Positions 31,521-40,808 of a stretch of DNA of 64,000 nucleotides are shown here, piece by piece. The DNA is from Archangium lansingense (GTDB taxonomy: Bacteria > Myxococcota > Myxococcia > Myxococcales > Myxococcaceae), in NCBI RefSeq assembly GCF_026626635.1, contig NZ_JAPNKA010000001.1, positions 10,586,501 to 10,650,500 of the forward strand, in the 5' to 3' direction. Positions within the stretch are counted from its first letter, which is position 1. Every line of letters begins with the position of its first letter. The notes under the pieces are model-generated. The model searched no databases, was not told where the DNA came from, and saw only the letters and a list, made by a program, of their open reading frames with translations. Made by a program: the position numbers and the translations under genes.

Positions 31521-31749
31521 TACCGGACCCCGGGCCGGGTAGACGAGCCGAATCCCCCCAGGCCGCCCGCGCCAAGCCTGCTGCACGTCCGTGCGATTTC
31601 CTTGCGCACGAATGCACAGACGCCCCTGGCAGCTTCAAGTACCGGACAGTGACTTGCACTCCTGGCATGGCTCCGTTCGCGAGCCAGGGCCTGCTCTGGC
31701 ATTGTCATGGTTCACTCCGAGTGAGCAACGGCATCCACGGAGGGGGGAT

Positions 31750-33210
31750 ATGAAGCTCTTCACCATCGGGGACAGCATCTCGCAGGGATTCCGCTCCCTG
31801 GCCGCCGCGCGGACGGATCAATCCTACTCGACGTTGATCGCCCGGGTGCTCCGGGCAGACCCCTACCGCTACCCGTCGTGGCCGCACGGAGGGCTCCCCG
31901 TCGATCTCGAGCTGCTCATGCGCCGGCTGGAGTCGCGCTATGGAAGCGACATCGGCGGCTTCGAGTGGACGACCGTTCTCCAGACCATCAATGGCGTGCT
32001 GGACGAGGCAGAGGACTACTACGAACGAGGCGAGGGCAACGAGCACAGGCCCTATCCCAGCGACGACCGCTTCTGGCACAACACGGCCTTCTGGGGAGCA
32101 ACCGTCGCCGATGCCTGGCAGGTGACGCCCGCCGTCTGCAAGCAATCCATCCTCGCCGCCAAGAACAACCAGGACGAGTTCCTGGGACCACCGAATGCCG
32201 CGTTCTATCGGACCGCGCTGAAGGTGCTGAATCCGCAGCTCGATCCGGCACTCGACGGCATCAGCCAGCTCGGCTGGCTGGAACAGCACGCCCAGGACAA
32301 GAATGAGGGTGTGGAGAACCTGCTCCTCTGGCTGGGAGCGAACAACGCACTGGAAACAGTGCTCCGGCTGCGTATCCAGCAGACTCCGAACAATCCCAGC
32401 AATCGCCCATACCGGCTCGGCTATTTCGAGCGGAAGGCCTTCGGATGGAACTTGTGGCATCCCAATGACTTCGCCGAGGAGTACGAACAGCTCCTGAGCG
32501 AAGTCGAGCGGATCATGGCCAGGAACACCCAGAAGAACTGGCGCGTCTTCGTGGGCACGGTGCCGGAGGTGACCATCGCTCCCGTGGCCAAGGGCGTCGG
32601 AGAGACGTTCAAGATCGACGGCTCCACTTATTACAAATACTACACATACTTCCCATTCGAGGAAGAGTTTGCCCTCACCACGAAATACCAGCTGACCACC
32701 CAGGAGGCGTTACACGTCGATCGGTGCATCCACCAGTACAACGACACCATCAAGAGCCTGGTCAAGGCCGCGAACGCGCGAGCGGGACAGCAGAGATTCT
32801 TCGTCGTCGACCTCTGCAAGGCACTTCATGATATCGCCTGGAAGAGGAACGACGGCCAGCCGCAATACCAGTATCCGAGCTACTTCGACTTCATCTATCC
32901 CAAGGTGGATTCCAAGTATTACCACGCGGACGAGACCGGCCGGCTTCGCCAGGGTGGGTTGGCCAGTCTCGACGGTGTCCATCCGACCGCGATCGGCCAG
33001 GGACTCATCGCCTGGGAGATCCTGAAGGTCATGCGCGCCGCCGGTGTACAGGTCCATGGCGTCCCCATCAATCCGGACGCTCTGGATTGGCGCGCGATCT
33101 TCGCCGGCGACTCGCTCTATTCCTCGCCCATCCGGATCATGAAGGAGCTCTACCAACACCCCCGGCTGGCGGAGATGCTGGTCAAGCTCTTCGACGCCTG
33201 GCTGGAGTAG
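31750..33210 (+). CDS. SGNH/GDSL-type hydrolase
   Basis: This 486-aa protein starts directly with block I of the SGNH fold: FTIGDSISQGF, with nucleophile Ser9. Block III Asn lies in WLGANNALETV, and the Asp-His pair in LDGVHPTAIGQ (about 405-412). It is longer than typical GDSL esterases owing to a large middle insert (about 60-330). No signal peptide is visible. GGAGGGGG precedes ATG 31750. It could be an esterase, lipase or acetylhydrolase; the substrate is unknown. Its GC is lower than the neighbouring tol genes, which may indicate acquisition. Confidence 0.75.
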   Translation: MKLFTIGDSISQGFRSLAAARTDQSYSTLIARVLRADPYRYPSWPHGGLPVDLELLMRRLESRYGSDIGGFEWTTVLQTINGVLDEAEDYYERGEGNEHRPYPSDDRFWHNTAFWGATVADAWQVTPAVCKQSILAAKNNQDEFLGPPNAAFYRTALKVLNPQLDPALDGISQLGWLEQHAQDKNEGVENLLLWLGANNALETVLRLRIQQTPNNPSNRPYRLGYFERKAFGWNLWHPNDFAEEYEQLLSEVERIMARNTQKNWRVFVGTVPEVTIAPVAKGVGETFKIDGSTYYKYYTYFPFEEEFALTTKYQLTTQEALHVDRCIHQYNDTIKSLVKAANARAGQQRFFVVDLCKALHDIAWKRNDGQPQYQYPSYFDFIYPKVDSKYYHADETGRLRQGGLASLDGVHPTAIGQGLIAWEILKVMRAAGVQVHGVPINPDALDWRAIFAGDSLYSSPIRIMKELYQHPRLAEMLVKLFDAWLE

Positions 33211-33286
33211 AAGGGTGGACTGGTAAGGAGGGGCGCCGCGCTACGCGTTGACATGGCCCGGGGGCCCGGCATTGTCCCGTCCCGCC

Positions 33287-34471
33287 ATGGACGCGTCCCC
33301 CTTCCGCTCCCACTGGTCGCTCGATCCCGAGGTGACCTTCCTCAACCACGGCTCCTTCGGCGCCTGCCCCACGCGCGTGCTCGAGGAGCAGTCCCGGCTG
33401 CGCGCCCGCCTGGAGGCCGAGCCCGTTCGCTTCCTCCACCGGGAGCTCGAGGCCCTCGCCGATGCGGCCCGCGCGGCGCTCGGGGACTTCCTGGACGTCA
33501 ACCCGGACGACCTCGCCTTCGTCAACAACGCCACCACCGGCGTCAACACCGTGCTGCGCTCGCTGCGCTTCGCTCCCGGCGATGAGCTGCTCACCACGGA
33601 CCATGAGTACAACGCCTCCCGCAACGCGCTCGACTTCGTGGCCAGCCAGTGGGGCGTGAAGGTGGTGGTGGCGAAGCTGCCCTGGCCCGTGCCCTCGCCC
33701 CAGGCCGTGGTGGACACGGTGCTCGCCCATGTCACCGACCGCACCCGGCTCCTGCTCATCGACCACATCTCCAGCCAGACGGCGCTGGTGATGCCGGTGG
33801 CCGGGCTCGTCCGCGCGCTGCGCCAGCGGGGCGTGGAGACGCTCATCGACGGCGCCCACGGGCCCGGGCAGGTGCCCCTGTCCCTGCATCAGCTCGGTGC
33901 CGGGTACTACACGGGCAACTGCCACAAGTGGCTGTGCGCCCCCAAGGGAGCCGCCTTCCTCTACGTGCGCAGAGACTTGCAGCCGGGCATCCGCCCCCTC
34001 GTCATCAGCCACGGGTACAACTCGCGGCGCACGGACCGCTCGCGCTTCCGCCTCGAGTTCGACTGGCTCGGGACCACCGACCCCACCCCCTTCCTCTGCA
34101 TCCCCAAGGCGCTGGAGGTGATGGGCGGAATGCTGCCCGGCGGCTGGCCCGAGGTGATGGCCTCCAACCGGGCCAAGGCGCTGGCGGCGCGGTCCTTCCT
34201 GTGCCAGCGGCTCCGGGTGGCTCCCCGCTGCCCGGAGGACATGGTGGGCGCCATGGCCACCGTGCCCCTCCCGGACGGCTTCCCCGCGGAGCCCTCGGTG
34301 CTCGGGTTGGACCCGCTCCAGGACCGTTTGCTCTTCGAGCACCGCATCGAGGTGCCCATCACCCCCTGGCCCCGTCCCCCCCACCGCCACGTCCGCCTGT
34401 CTGCCCAGCTCTACAACACGCACGCGGAGTACCAACAGCTCGCCGAAGCTTTGGAGGCGCTGCTGCGCTGA
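33287..34471 (+). CDS. Class V aminotransferase (isopenicillin-N-epimerase-like)
   Basis: This 394-aa PLP enzyme begins with FLNHGSFGACPTRVLEEQ, the signature of the isopenicillin N epimerase/cysteine desulfurase-like group. PLP-binding Lys214 lies in GNCHKWLCAPKGAAFL and the ring-contacting Asp188 in LIDGAHGPGQ. Despite the group name, most bacterial members act on other amino-acid substrates. ATG 33287 is chosen over GTG 33248 because the signature starts just after it. The next gene starts 14 bp downstream. Confidence 0.82.
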   Translation: MDASPFRSHWSLDPEVTFLNHGSFGACPTRVLEEQSRLRARLEAEPVRFLHRELEALADAARAALGDFLDVNPDDLAFVNNATTGVNTVLRSLRFAPGDELLTTDHEYNASRNALDFVASQWGVKVVVAKLPWPVPSPQAVVDTVLAHVTDRTRLLLIDHISSQTALVMPVAGLVRALRQRGVETLIDGAHGPGQVPLSLHQLGAGYYTGNCHKWLCAPKGAAFLYVRRDLQPGIRPLVISHGYNSRRTDRSRFRLEFDWLGTTDPTPFLCIPKALEVMGGMLPGGWPEVMASNRAKALAARSFLCQRLRVAPRCPEDMVGAMATVPLPDGFPAEPSVLGLDPLQDRLLFEHRIEVPITPWPRPPHRHVRLSAQLYNTHAEYQQLAEALEALLR

Positions 34472-34485
34472 GTAAGCTCCGCGCA

Positions 34486-35415
34486 ATGCCTCGTTACGCC
34501 ACCATCGACGTGGGGACCAACTCGGTCCTCCTGCTCGTCGCCGACCGCCTGCCGGATGGCCGCTTCCAGGCCGTGCAGGAGCGCGCCGAAATCACCCGCC
34601 TGGGCCGAGGCGTGGACAAGAGCCGCCGTCTCTCGCCCGAGGGCCTGGAGGCCACCCTCCAGGTGCTGTCCGACTTCGCCAGCGAGGCCCGGCGTCTGGG
34701 CGCGGAGGCCATCGCCGTGTCCGCCACCAGCGCGGCCCGCGACGCGGAGAACGGCGCCGACTTCCTCTCCGGAGCCCGCGAGCGCGCCGGGGTGACGGTG
34801 GACATCATCTCCGGCGAGCTGGAGGCGCAGCTCTCCTTCACCTCGGCCCATGCGGACTTCGGACGCGAGTCCTCCGCGCCCCTGGTGGTCATCGACATCG
34901 GCGGCGGCTCCACCGAGTTCATCTACGGGGACGCGCAGGGCCGCATGGCCTTCCGGCACAGCTTCGACGTGGGCTCGGTGCGCATGACCGAGCGCTACGT
35001 GAAGTCGGACCCGATGTCCGCGGAGGACCGGGCCCGCTTGGAGTCACACCTGCGCGAGACGTTCTCCAAGCTGCCGCCCTGCCCTCCGGGCGCGGTGCTG
35101 GTGGGCATCGCCGGCACGGTGACGACGCTCTTCACCGTGCAGCACGCCATCGACCCGTATGACGCCGCACGCGTCCACGGCGGCACCCTCACGCGCGCCG
35201 AGCTGGAGGCGCTGGCGAACAAGATGTGCCGACAGCCGCTCGCCGAGCGCCAGAAACTGCCCGGCCTGCAGCCCAAGCGCGCGGACGTGATTCCCGCCGG
35301 AGCCCTCATCCTGCTCGAGAGCCTGCGGGCGCTTGGGCTCGAGCGCTGCCGGGTGAGCGACCGCGGCCTGCGTTGGGGCCTGCTCGCGTACCGTTTCGGA
35401 GCCCCCCATCCATGA
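34486..35415 (+). CDS. Exopolyphosphatase / pppGpp phosphohydrolase (Ppx/GppA)
   Basis: This 309-aa enzyme has an ASKHA fold. It starts YATIDVGTNSVLLLVADR; the second phosphate loop is VVIDIGGGSTEFIYG and the third is GIAGTVTTLF. It corresponds to the single N-terminal half (short form) found in many bacteria rather than the 500-residue E. coli protein. It hydrolyses polyphosphate or pppGpp, linking to stringent response. Its TGA overlaps the ATG of the MFS gene. Confidence 0.88.
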   Translation: MPRYATIDVGTNSVLLLVADRLPDGRFQAVQERAEITRLGRGVDKSRRLSPEGLEATLQVLSDFASEARRLGAEAIAVSATSAARDAENGADFLSGARERAGVTVDIISGELEAQLSFTSAHADFGRESSAPLVVIDIGGGSTEFIYGDAQGRMAFRHSFDVGSVRMTERYVKSDPMSAEDRARLESHLRETFSKLPPCPPGAVLVGIAGTVTTLFTVQHAIDPYDAARVHGGTLTRAELEALANKMCRQPLAERQKLPGLQPKRADVIPAGALILLESLRALGLERCRVSDRGLRWGLLAYRFGAPHP

Positions 35416-36665
35416 GCTCGACCACCGCCGTGGCCGCCCCCACCACAGCCTCTTCCGCGCGCAACAGCTACTACGCGCTGTTCATCCTCTCGCTCATCAA
35501 CCTGGTCAACTACCTCGACCGGTACATCGTCACGGTCGCGCTGCCGGACATCAAAAAGGACTTCCAGCTCACCAACACCCAGGCGGGCTACCTGGGCAGC
35601 TTCTTCATGTTGGTATTCATGCTGGCCTCTCCGGTGAGCGGTTTCCTCGGAGACCGGCTGCCACGGCGCTACCTGGTGGCCGCGGGCGTGCTGCTGTGGA
35701 GCCTGGCGACAGGGGCCTCGGGGCTGGCGACCACCTTCGCCGCGCTGATGGTGGCCCGGGCCTGCGTGGGCATCGGCGAGGCGGGGTACGGCGCGGTGGC
35801 CCCGTCCATCATCTCCGACCTCTTCCCGCGCGAGCAGCGCACGCGGGTGCTGTCCTTCTTCTACATCGCCATCCCCGTGGGGGCGGCGGCGGGCTACGGG
35901 CTGGGTGGGTGGCTGAGCGAGGCCTACTCGTGGCACGTGGCCTTCTTCGTGGGCGGCGCACCGGGCCTGGTGCTGGGCGCCATGGCCTTCTTCATGCCCG
36001 AGCCCCAGCGCGGAGCCATGGACGGTCCCGAGGCGCAAACGAAGCTGCCCTTCCTCGTGGGCCTCAAGGGCCTGGCGAACAACAAGTCCTTCTGGTGGAC
36101 CACGGGGGGCTACACGCTGATGACGTTCTCCATCGGAGGGCTCGGGTACTGGCTGCCCACCTTCCTCGTCGGTGAGCGCGGGATGACCCCGGGCCAGGCG
36201 GGCCTGCTCTCAGGCGGAGTCACCGCCACGGCGGGCCTGCTGGGCACACTCGCCGGAGGCTTGCTGGGCGACAAGATGGACCGGCGGATGGAGGGCGGTG
36301 GCCTGCGCATGTCGGGCGTGGGACTGCTGATCGCGGCCCCGCTCATGTTCCTCTCGATGAAGGTGAGCTCGCTCGCGCCCATGTTCGTCATCATCTTCCT
36401 GGCGCAGTTCTTCATCTTCCTCAACAGCGGCCCCATCAACGCGGCCATCGTCAACGGCGTGCCCCCGGCATTCCGCGCCTTCGCCATGGGGCTGAACGTG
36501 CTGTTCATCCACATGCTGGGTGATGCCATCTCGCCCACCGTCATTGGCAAGGTGGCTGACCTGAGCAGCCTGAGCTTCGCCATCGAGCTGAATGCCCTGC
36601 CGGTGATGCTGGGCGGTCTCGCGCTGCTGATGGCAGGCAAACTGTTCCGACACGTCTCGGCCTGA
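35412..36665 (+). CDS. MFS transporter (Spinster-like)
   Basis: This 417-aa protein has twelve predicted membrane segments. NYLDRYIVTVALPDIKKDF and GFLGDRLPRRYLV are the MFS TM1 and loop 2-3 motifs, and ARACVGIGEAGYGAVAPSII is the TM4-5 signature seen in Spinster-type carriers. The C-terminal half repeats the loop motif as AGGLLGDKMDRR. The substrate is unknown. It overlaps ppx/gppA by four bases, so it is expressed with it. Confidence 0.88.
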   Translation: MSSTTAVAAPTTASSARNSYYALFILSLINLVNYLDRYIVTVALPDIKKDFQLTNTQAGYLGSFFMLVFMLASPVSGFLGDRLPRRYLVAAGVLLWSLATGASGLATTFAALMVARACVGIGEAGYGAVAPSIISDLFPREQRTRVLSFFYIAIPVGAAAGYGLGGWLSEAYSWHVAFFVGGAPGLVLGAMAFFMPEPQRGAMDGPEAQTKLPFLVGLKGLANNKSFWWTTGGYTLMTFSIGGLGYWLPTFLVGERGMTPGQAGLLSGGVTATAGLLGTLAGGLLGDKMDRRMEGGGLRMSGVGLLIAAPLMFLSMKVSSLAPMFVIIFLAQFFIFLNSGPINAAIVNGVPPAFRAFAMGLNVLFIHMLGDAISPTVIGKVADLSSLSFAIELNALPVMLGGLALLMAGKLFRHVSA

Positions 36666-36785
36666 AGTCCACGTCGGCCCCGAACAGTCCGCCCGAGAAA
36701 TCAGGACAGGGCGCTCGAGCAGACCCAGTATGTCCCCGCCCGGGCCGGGCTCCTCTCAGCCCGGCACCGGCATGCTGGAGGCCTT

Positions 36786-37856
36786 ATGGGCGGTCTGCTG
36801 TTCACTCCCGTGAGCTTTCGCGGGGTCACCCTCAAGAATCGCATCGTCGTCTCGCCCATGTGCCAGTACTCGAGCGAGGACGGCTTCGCGAACGACTGGC
36901 ACTTCGTCCACCTGGGCAGCCGGGCCGTCGGCGGCGCGGGGCTGATCATCCTCGAGGCCACCGCGGTCGAGGCCATCGGGCGCATCTCGCCGCAGGACCT
37001 CGGCATCTGGAAGGACGAGCACATCGCGCCGCTCGCGCGCATCACGCGCTTCATCCACGAGCAGGGTGCGGTGGCGGGCATCCAGCTCGCGCACGCGGGA
37101 CGCAAGGCATCCACCGCGCGGCCCTGGGAGGGCGGTGGCCCCATTCCTCCCGGTGTGAAGAATGGGTGGAAGCCCGTGGGACCGAGCCCCGTGCCCTTCG
37201 ATACGGAGCATACGGTGCCCGAGGCGCTCGATGAGGCGGGCCTCCAACACATCATCCGGGCCTTCGTCGATGCAACCGAGCGCGCCAGGGCCGCGGGGTT
37301 TCGCCATGTGGAGGTCCACGCCGCGCACGGCTACCTGCTCCACGAGTTCCTCTCGTCGCTGTCCAACCGGCGCACCGACCGGTACGGAGGTTCATTCGAG
37401 AACCGCGTCCGGCTCACCCGCGAGGTGGTGCAGGCGGTGCGCAAGCGCTGGCCCGAGGAGCTGCCTCTCTTCGTGCGCATCTCCGCCACGGACTGGGCCG
37501 AAGGCGGCTGGAACATCGACGAGTCGGTGGCACTCGCGAAGCTGCTGAAGCAGGACGGGGTGGACCTCATCGACTGCTCCTCGGGTGCCCTGGTGCCGGG
37601 GGTGAAGATTCCCTCGGGGCCCGGCTACCAGACGATGTTCGCCGAGCGCATCCGCAAGGAGGCCAGCATCGCCACCGGTGCCGTGGGCTTCATCCGCTCC
37701 GCGTTCCAGGCCGAGCACATCGTGCGCACGGAACAGGCGGACGTGGTCATCCTCGCTCGGGAGCTGCTGCGCGACCCGTACTGGCCCCTCCGCGCTGCGC
37801 GCGAGCTCCACGCCAAGGTGGCCTGGCCGCCGCAGTACGAGCGCGCCCAGGACTGA
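36786..37856 (+). CDS. Old-yellow-enzyme family NADPH oxidoreductase (YqjM-type)
   Basis: This 356-aa FMN ene-reductase reduces activated C=C bonds in electrophilic compounds. It carries YqjM-type marks: Cys26 in PMCQYSSEDG, QLAHAGRKAS with the active His, and HAAHGYLLHEFLSSLSNRRT. RYGGSFENR is the family signature. GGAGG precedes ATG 36786. The protein is likely cytoplasmic and acts in stress or detoxification. It is convergent with the N-acetyltransferase gene 15 bp away. Confidence 0.9.
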   Translation: MGGLLFTPVSFRGVTLKNRIVVSPMCQYSSEDGFANDWHFVHLGSRAVGGAGLIILEATAVEAIGRISPQDLGIWKDEHIAPLARITRFIHEQGAVAGIQLAHAGRKASTARPWEGGGPIPPGVKNGWKPVGPSPVPFDTEHTVPEALDEAGLQHIIRAFVDATERARAAGFRHVEVHAAHGYLLHEFLSSLSNRRTDRYGGSFENRVRLTREVVQAVRKRWPEELPLFVRISATDWAEGGWNIDESVALAKLLKQDGVDLIDCSSGALVPGVKIPSGPGYQTMFAERIRKEASIATGAVGFIRSAFQAEHIVRTEQADVVILARELLRDPYWPLRAARELHAKVAWPPQYERAQD

Positions 37857-37871
37857 GGCGCACCCTGTTCC

Positions 37872-38648
37872 TCACGGAGCAACGGCCGGCACAAGCGCTC
37901 CGTGAGGAATCCCGAAGTGCTCGCGCAGGGCCCGCTCGAGCTCCTCCGCCGATTCGAGCGTCCGCTCCGTGCGCTGCCCCTGCTCGGTGACGATGAGCCG
38001 GTGGCCGCTCACCGTCACCCGCCCCGTGGGCGTCTTGCGCGTGCAGAGCGTGCTCTTGAGGAAGAACGAGTCGGGCGAAGTCTGGTGGTACCGGCACATC
38101 TCCGAGAACTCCTCCAACCGCCTCGGCACGCGCGAGAACACATAGAGGAGCTTCCTGGCATCGTCCGGCCCCTCCCGCGAGAGCCACCAGTCGTCCTCGA
38201 GCCGCTCCAGGAGGAACCGCACTCCTCCCGAGTCCCACCTTCCTGGCTCGAGGGGCAGCGGCTCCACGAAGCCCTCACCGAACCCCACGTCGACGAGCCA
38301 GGATCCGTTCAGGGTGACCTCCAGGAGGAGGTGGTCGAACTCGGGGCCCGAGGGGTGGATGCCATCCGGGGATACCCGCCCGGACAGGTACGTCACCTGA
38401 AAGCCCAGGGCGCGCAGGAGCGCGGCGAACAGGCCATTCAGCTCGTAGCAGAAACCACCTCGGTGGTTCCGAACGACCTTGTCGAAGAAGGCCGCCTCGT
38501 CGAGCACGATGGGGCGTCGGCTGTGGATGTCGAGGTTCTCGAAGGGAACGGACTCCAGGTGCCGCAGGTGCAGCCCACGCAAGGTCTCGAGCGTGGGCTC
38601 CCAGGGCCCCTCGTATCCCAGCCGCCGAAGGTACTGGCCGATGTCCAT
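37872..38648 (-). CDS. nat: Arylamine N-acetyltransferase
   Basis: This 258-aa enzyme moves acetyl from acetyl-CoA to arylamines or hydrazines. The catalytic triad is complete: Cys67 (RGGFCYELN), His106 (FDHLLLEV) and Asp120 (LVDVGFGEG), with the same spacing as characterised NATs. VPFENLDIHS is the usual N-terminal block. It is transcribed away from the TetR gene; its start is about 145 bp from it. Confidence 0.92.
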   Translation of the reverse strand: MDIGQYLRRLGYEGPWEPTLETLRGLHLRHLESVPFENLDIHSRRPIVLDEAAFFDKVVRNHRGGFCYELNGLFAALLRALGFQVTYLSGRVSPDGIHPSGPEFDHLLLEVTLNGSWLVDVGFGEGFVEPLPLEPGRWDSGGVRFLLERLEDDWWLSREGPDDARKLLYVFSRVPRRLEEFSEMCRYHQTSPDSFFLKSTLCTRKTPTGRVTVSGHRLIVTEQGQRTERTLESAEELERALREHFGIPHGALVPAVAP

Positions 38649-38747
38649 GGTTCCCCCGCCTCGCTAACCAAAAGCCCGCCTCGCGAAGGATAGGCCAAAT
38701 GGCCTGCTGGGAAGATGCTGCACGGCCCCTCGGCCGGAGGCCCCGGG

Positions 38748-38795
38748 TTGACACCATACCGACCAGTTGGTACGCATATACCAACCAGTTGGTAT
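38748..38795 (+). promoter_or_regulatory. Promoter with duplicated TetR operator
   Basis: TTGACA at 38748-38753 is a perfect -35. Two near-identical palindromic sites follow: ATACCGACCAGTTGGTA (38756-38772) and ATACCAACCAGTTGGTAT (38778-38795). Each contains the dyad ACC-N-AC..GT-N-GGT typical of TetR operators. The first fills the spacer between -35 and the expected -10 (TACGCA, 38771-38776). The second runs into the TetR start codon. Autorepression by the adjacent TetR regulator is therefore very likely. Confidence 0.75.
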
Positions 38796-39417
38796 GCCCA
38801 TGGACACCACGGCTCTCCACCAGTCCAAGACGAAGCTCCTCGACGCGGCCCTTCAGGTCATTCGGACCAAGGGCTACACGGCGACACGCGTCGAGGACGT
38901 CTGCGCGGCGGCGGGCCTCACCAAGGGGAGCTTCTTCCACCACTTCAAGAGCAAGGAAGAGCTCGCGATCGCGGCGGCCGACCACTTCGCGGCAATGGCC
39001 GATCGCGCGTTCGCCTCCGCGCCCTATCAGCGCGAGACGGACCCGCGCGAGCGACTGCTCGGCTACGTGGACTTCCGCATCGCCATGCTTCAGGGCGCGT
39101 TGTGGGACTTCACGTGCCTGCTCGGGACGATGCTCCAGGAGGCGTACGACACGCATCCGACGATCCGCGCCGCCTGTGACAAACACATCAGCGCGCATGC
39201 CGCGACGCTGGCGCGGGACATCACCGAAGCCAGGACGCTCTACGCGCCGGACGCACCGTGGACCCCGGAGAGCCTCGGGTTGTTCATGACGGCAGTCGTC
39301 CAGGGCTCGTTCATTCTCGCCAAGGGGAAGCAGGGCCCGGACGTCGCGGCCGAGTCCCTGCGTCACCTGCGCCGCTACCTCGAAACGCAGTTCACACCCA
39401 GCCGCAAAGGAGCATGA
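38794..39417 (+). CDS. TetR-family repressor
   Basis: This 207-aa regulator has a TetR helix-turn-helix in residues 12-56 (KLLDAALQVIRTKGYTATRV, AGLTKGSFFHHFKSKEELAI) and a TetR_C ligand-binding half (GYVDFRIAMLQGALWDFTCL). It would bind the two palindromes overlapping its own promoter and probably respond to an electrophile or other small ligand. ATG 38794 overlaps operator 2; ATG 38800 is an alternative. It is followed after 2 bp by a VOC-domain gene, with AAAGGAG between, so the two form an operon. Confidence 0.88.
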   Translation: MPMDTTALHQSKTKLLDAALQVIRTKGYTATRVEDVCAAAGLTKGSFFHHFKSKEELAIAAADHFAAMADRAFASAPYQRETDPRERLLGYVDFRIAMLQGALWDFTCLLGTMLQEAYDTHPTIRAACDKHISAHAATLARDITEARTLYAPDAPWTPESLGLFMTAVVQGSFILAKGKQGPDVAAESLRHLRRYLETQFTPSRKGA

Positions 39418-39419
39418 CC

Positions 39420-39905
39420 ATGGCAGAGACCCAGAAGATCACGACGTTCCTTTGGTTCAACCAGGAGGCGGAGGAGGCTGCGAACTTCTACGTGTCGCTC
39501 TTCAAGGACTCGAAGATCCTGACCGTGTCCCGCTATGGCGAGGGGGGACCGGGCCCCAAGGGGTCGGCCATGGTGGTCGAGTTCCAGCTCGCGGGTCAGA
39601 CCTACCAGGCGCTGAACGGCGGTCCGCACTTCAAGTTCACCGAGGCCATCTCCCTGATGGTGGACTGTGAATCGCAGGAAGAGGTCGACATGTTGTGGTC
39701 CAAGCTGACCGCGAACGGAGGTCAGGAGAGCCAGTGTGGCTGGCTCAAGGACAGGTATGGCCTCTCCTGGCAGATCGTCCCGAAGCGGTTCAAGCAGATG
39801 ATGAAGGACGGGAACCCGAAGCAGGCGCAGCGCGTGATGCAGGCCATGATGACGATGAAGAAGTTCGACATCTCGCGCCTCGAGCAGGCGTACGCGCAGG
39901 CGTAG
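39420..39905 (+). CDS. VOC-superfamily protein (3-demethylubiquinone-3-methyltransferase-like)
   Basis: This 161-aa protein of the PhnB/glyoxalase-like fold starts with ITTFLWFNQEAEEAANFYVSLF and has the family core (GPKGSAMVVEFQLAGQTYQ, ALNGGPHFKFTEAISLMVDC) and CGWLKDRYGLSWQIVP. Members are annotated after a methyltransferase, but most are uncharacterised and lack SAM motifs. It is cotranscribed with the TetR gene, so it is probably the regulator's target. Confidence 0.85.
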   Translation: MAETQKITTFLWFNQEAEEAANFYVSLFKDSKILTVSRYGEGGPGPKGSAMVVEFQLAGQTYQALNGGPHFKFTEAISLMVDCESQEEVDMLWSKLTANGGQESQCGWLKDRYGLSWQIVPKRFKQMMKDGNPKQAQRVMQAMMTMKKFDISRLEQAYAQA

Positions 39906-39974
39906 CGACGGCGCCATAGGACACAGGGCTGAGTCCCCTCATGCAACCGACGTGGTGGCGGATTCGAGTCGCCG

Positions 39975-40748
39975 TCACCCCGGGCGGCCAGGCTGTCCGA
40001 TGAGGTAGGTGATGGCCATCCCCTGCACGCGATGGACTCCGCTACTCCAGCGGTACCCGTCGCCGCCGAGCCCCGTTGTCAGCTTCTCGAGGTCCTCGGG
40101 AGCATAGGTCCGCAGCGACGACACCACGCCATCCCAGAGGATGAGCAGGGGGAGGATCGGCACCAGATAAGTGAGGGCCAGGCGCCACCAGCGCAGCGGG
40201 CGGATGAGCGGAGTGAAGCCCCACACGAGGGGGCCGACGAGCAGGAGCTGGCCGAGGAGGTACGGCAGCGAGCGCTGGGTGAGCTCGAAAGCGGCGAAGG
40301 GGACCCCGCGCGCGGCGGCGTCCTCGAAAAGAGCGCGGGCCTGCTCAGGAGGAAAGTGGTGCAGCCCCTCGAACAGGGTCCGCACTCCCGTCAGCTCCTC
40401 GGGGATGCGAGTGACGTCGACCGGGGTGTCTCGGTAGTGCGCGCCGGGAGGCAGATCCTGCGCGGGAGTGGGATGGAGGTCGGTGAGCACCACCTCGGCT
40501 CGGCCGTGCACCGCCTGCAGCGCCGGGAGCAGGGTGCGCCACGGGCCTCCCGCGCCGGAGCAGAGGTCAACGACCCGGTCCGTGCCCGCCGTGCGGAGCA
40601 GCTCCGCCAGTTGCGGCGCCACGCTGTCGTAGGGCCGCATGCGGTCGAGCACGACGCGCAGGTAGTCGACCTCGCCACGGCGCAACGGCTCGGGCAGCCA
40701 CGACTGGTCGAGGAACTCGAAGAGTTGGAGGCGAGGAAGCAGGGGCAT
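39975..40748 (-). CDS. SAM-dependent methyltransferase with membrane segments
   Basis: This 257-aa protein has a class I SAM-binding motif VVDLCSGAGGPWRTLLPAL, followed by VVLTDLHPTP (acidic ribose contact) and FEGLHHFPPEQARALFED. The C-terminal third adds two hydrophobic stretches (LPYLLGQLLLVGPLVWGF; LALTYLVPILPLLILWDG), unusual for this fold and suggesting membrane association. The substrate is unknown. It lies 60 bp downstream of the 750-aa gene on the same strand. Confidence 0.7.
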   Translation of the reverse strand: MPLLPRLQLFEFLDQSWLPEPLRRGEVDYLRVVLDRMRPYDSVAPQLAELLRTAGTDRVVDLCSGAGGPWRTLLPALQAVHGRAEVVLTDLHPTPAQDLPPGAHYRDTPVDVTRIPEELTGVRTLFEGLHHFPPEQARALFEDAAARGVPFAAFELTQRSLPYLLGQLLLVGPLVWGFTPLIRPLRWWRLALTYLVPILPLLILWDGVVSSLRTYAPEDLEKLTTGLGGDGYRWSSGVHRVQGMAITYLIGQPGRPG

Positions 40749-40808
40749 GGAAAGAGGATAGAGCCCGCTCGCGACTCGATTCTATGGAGGATGCTGCTTA
40801 TGCGTCCC

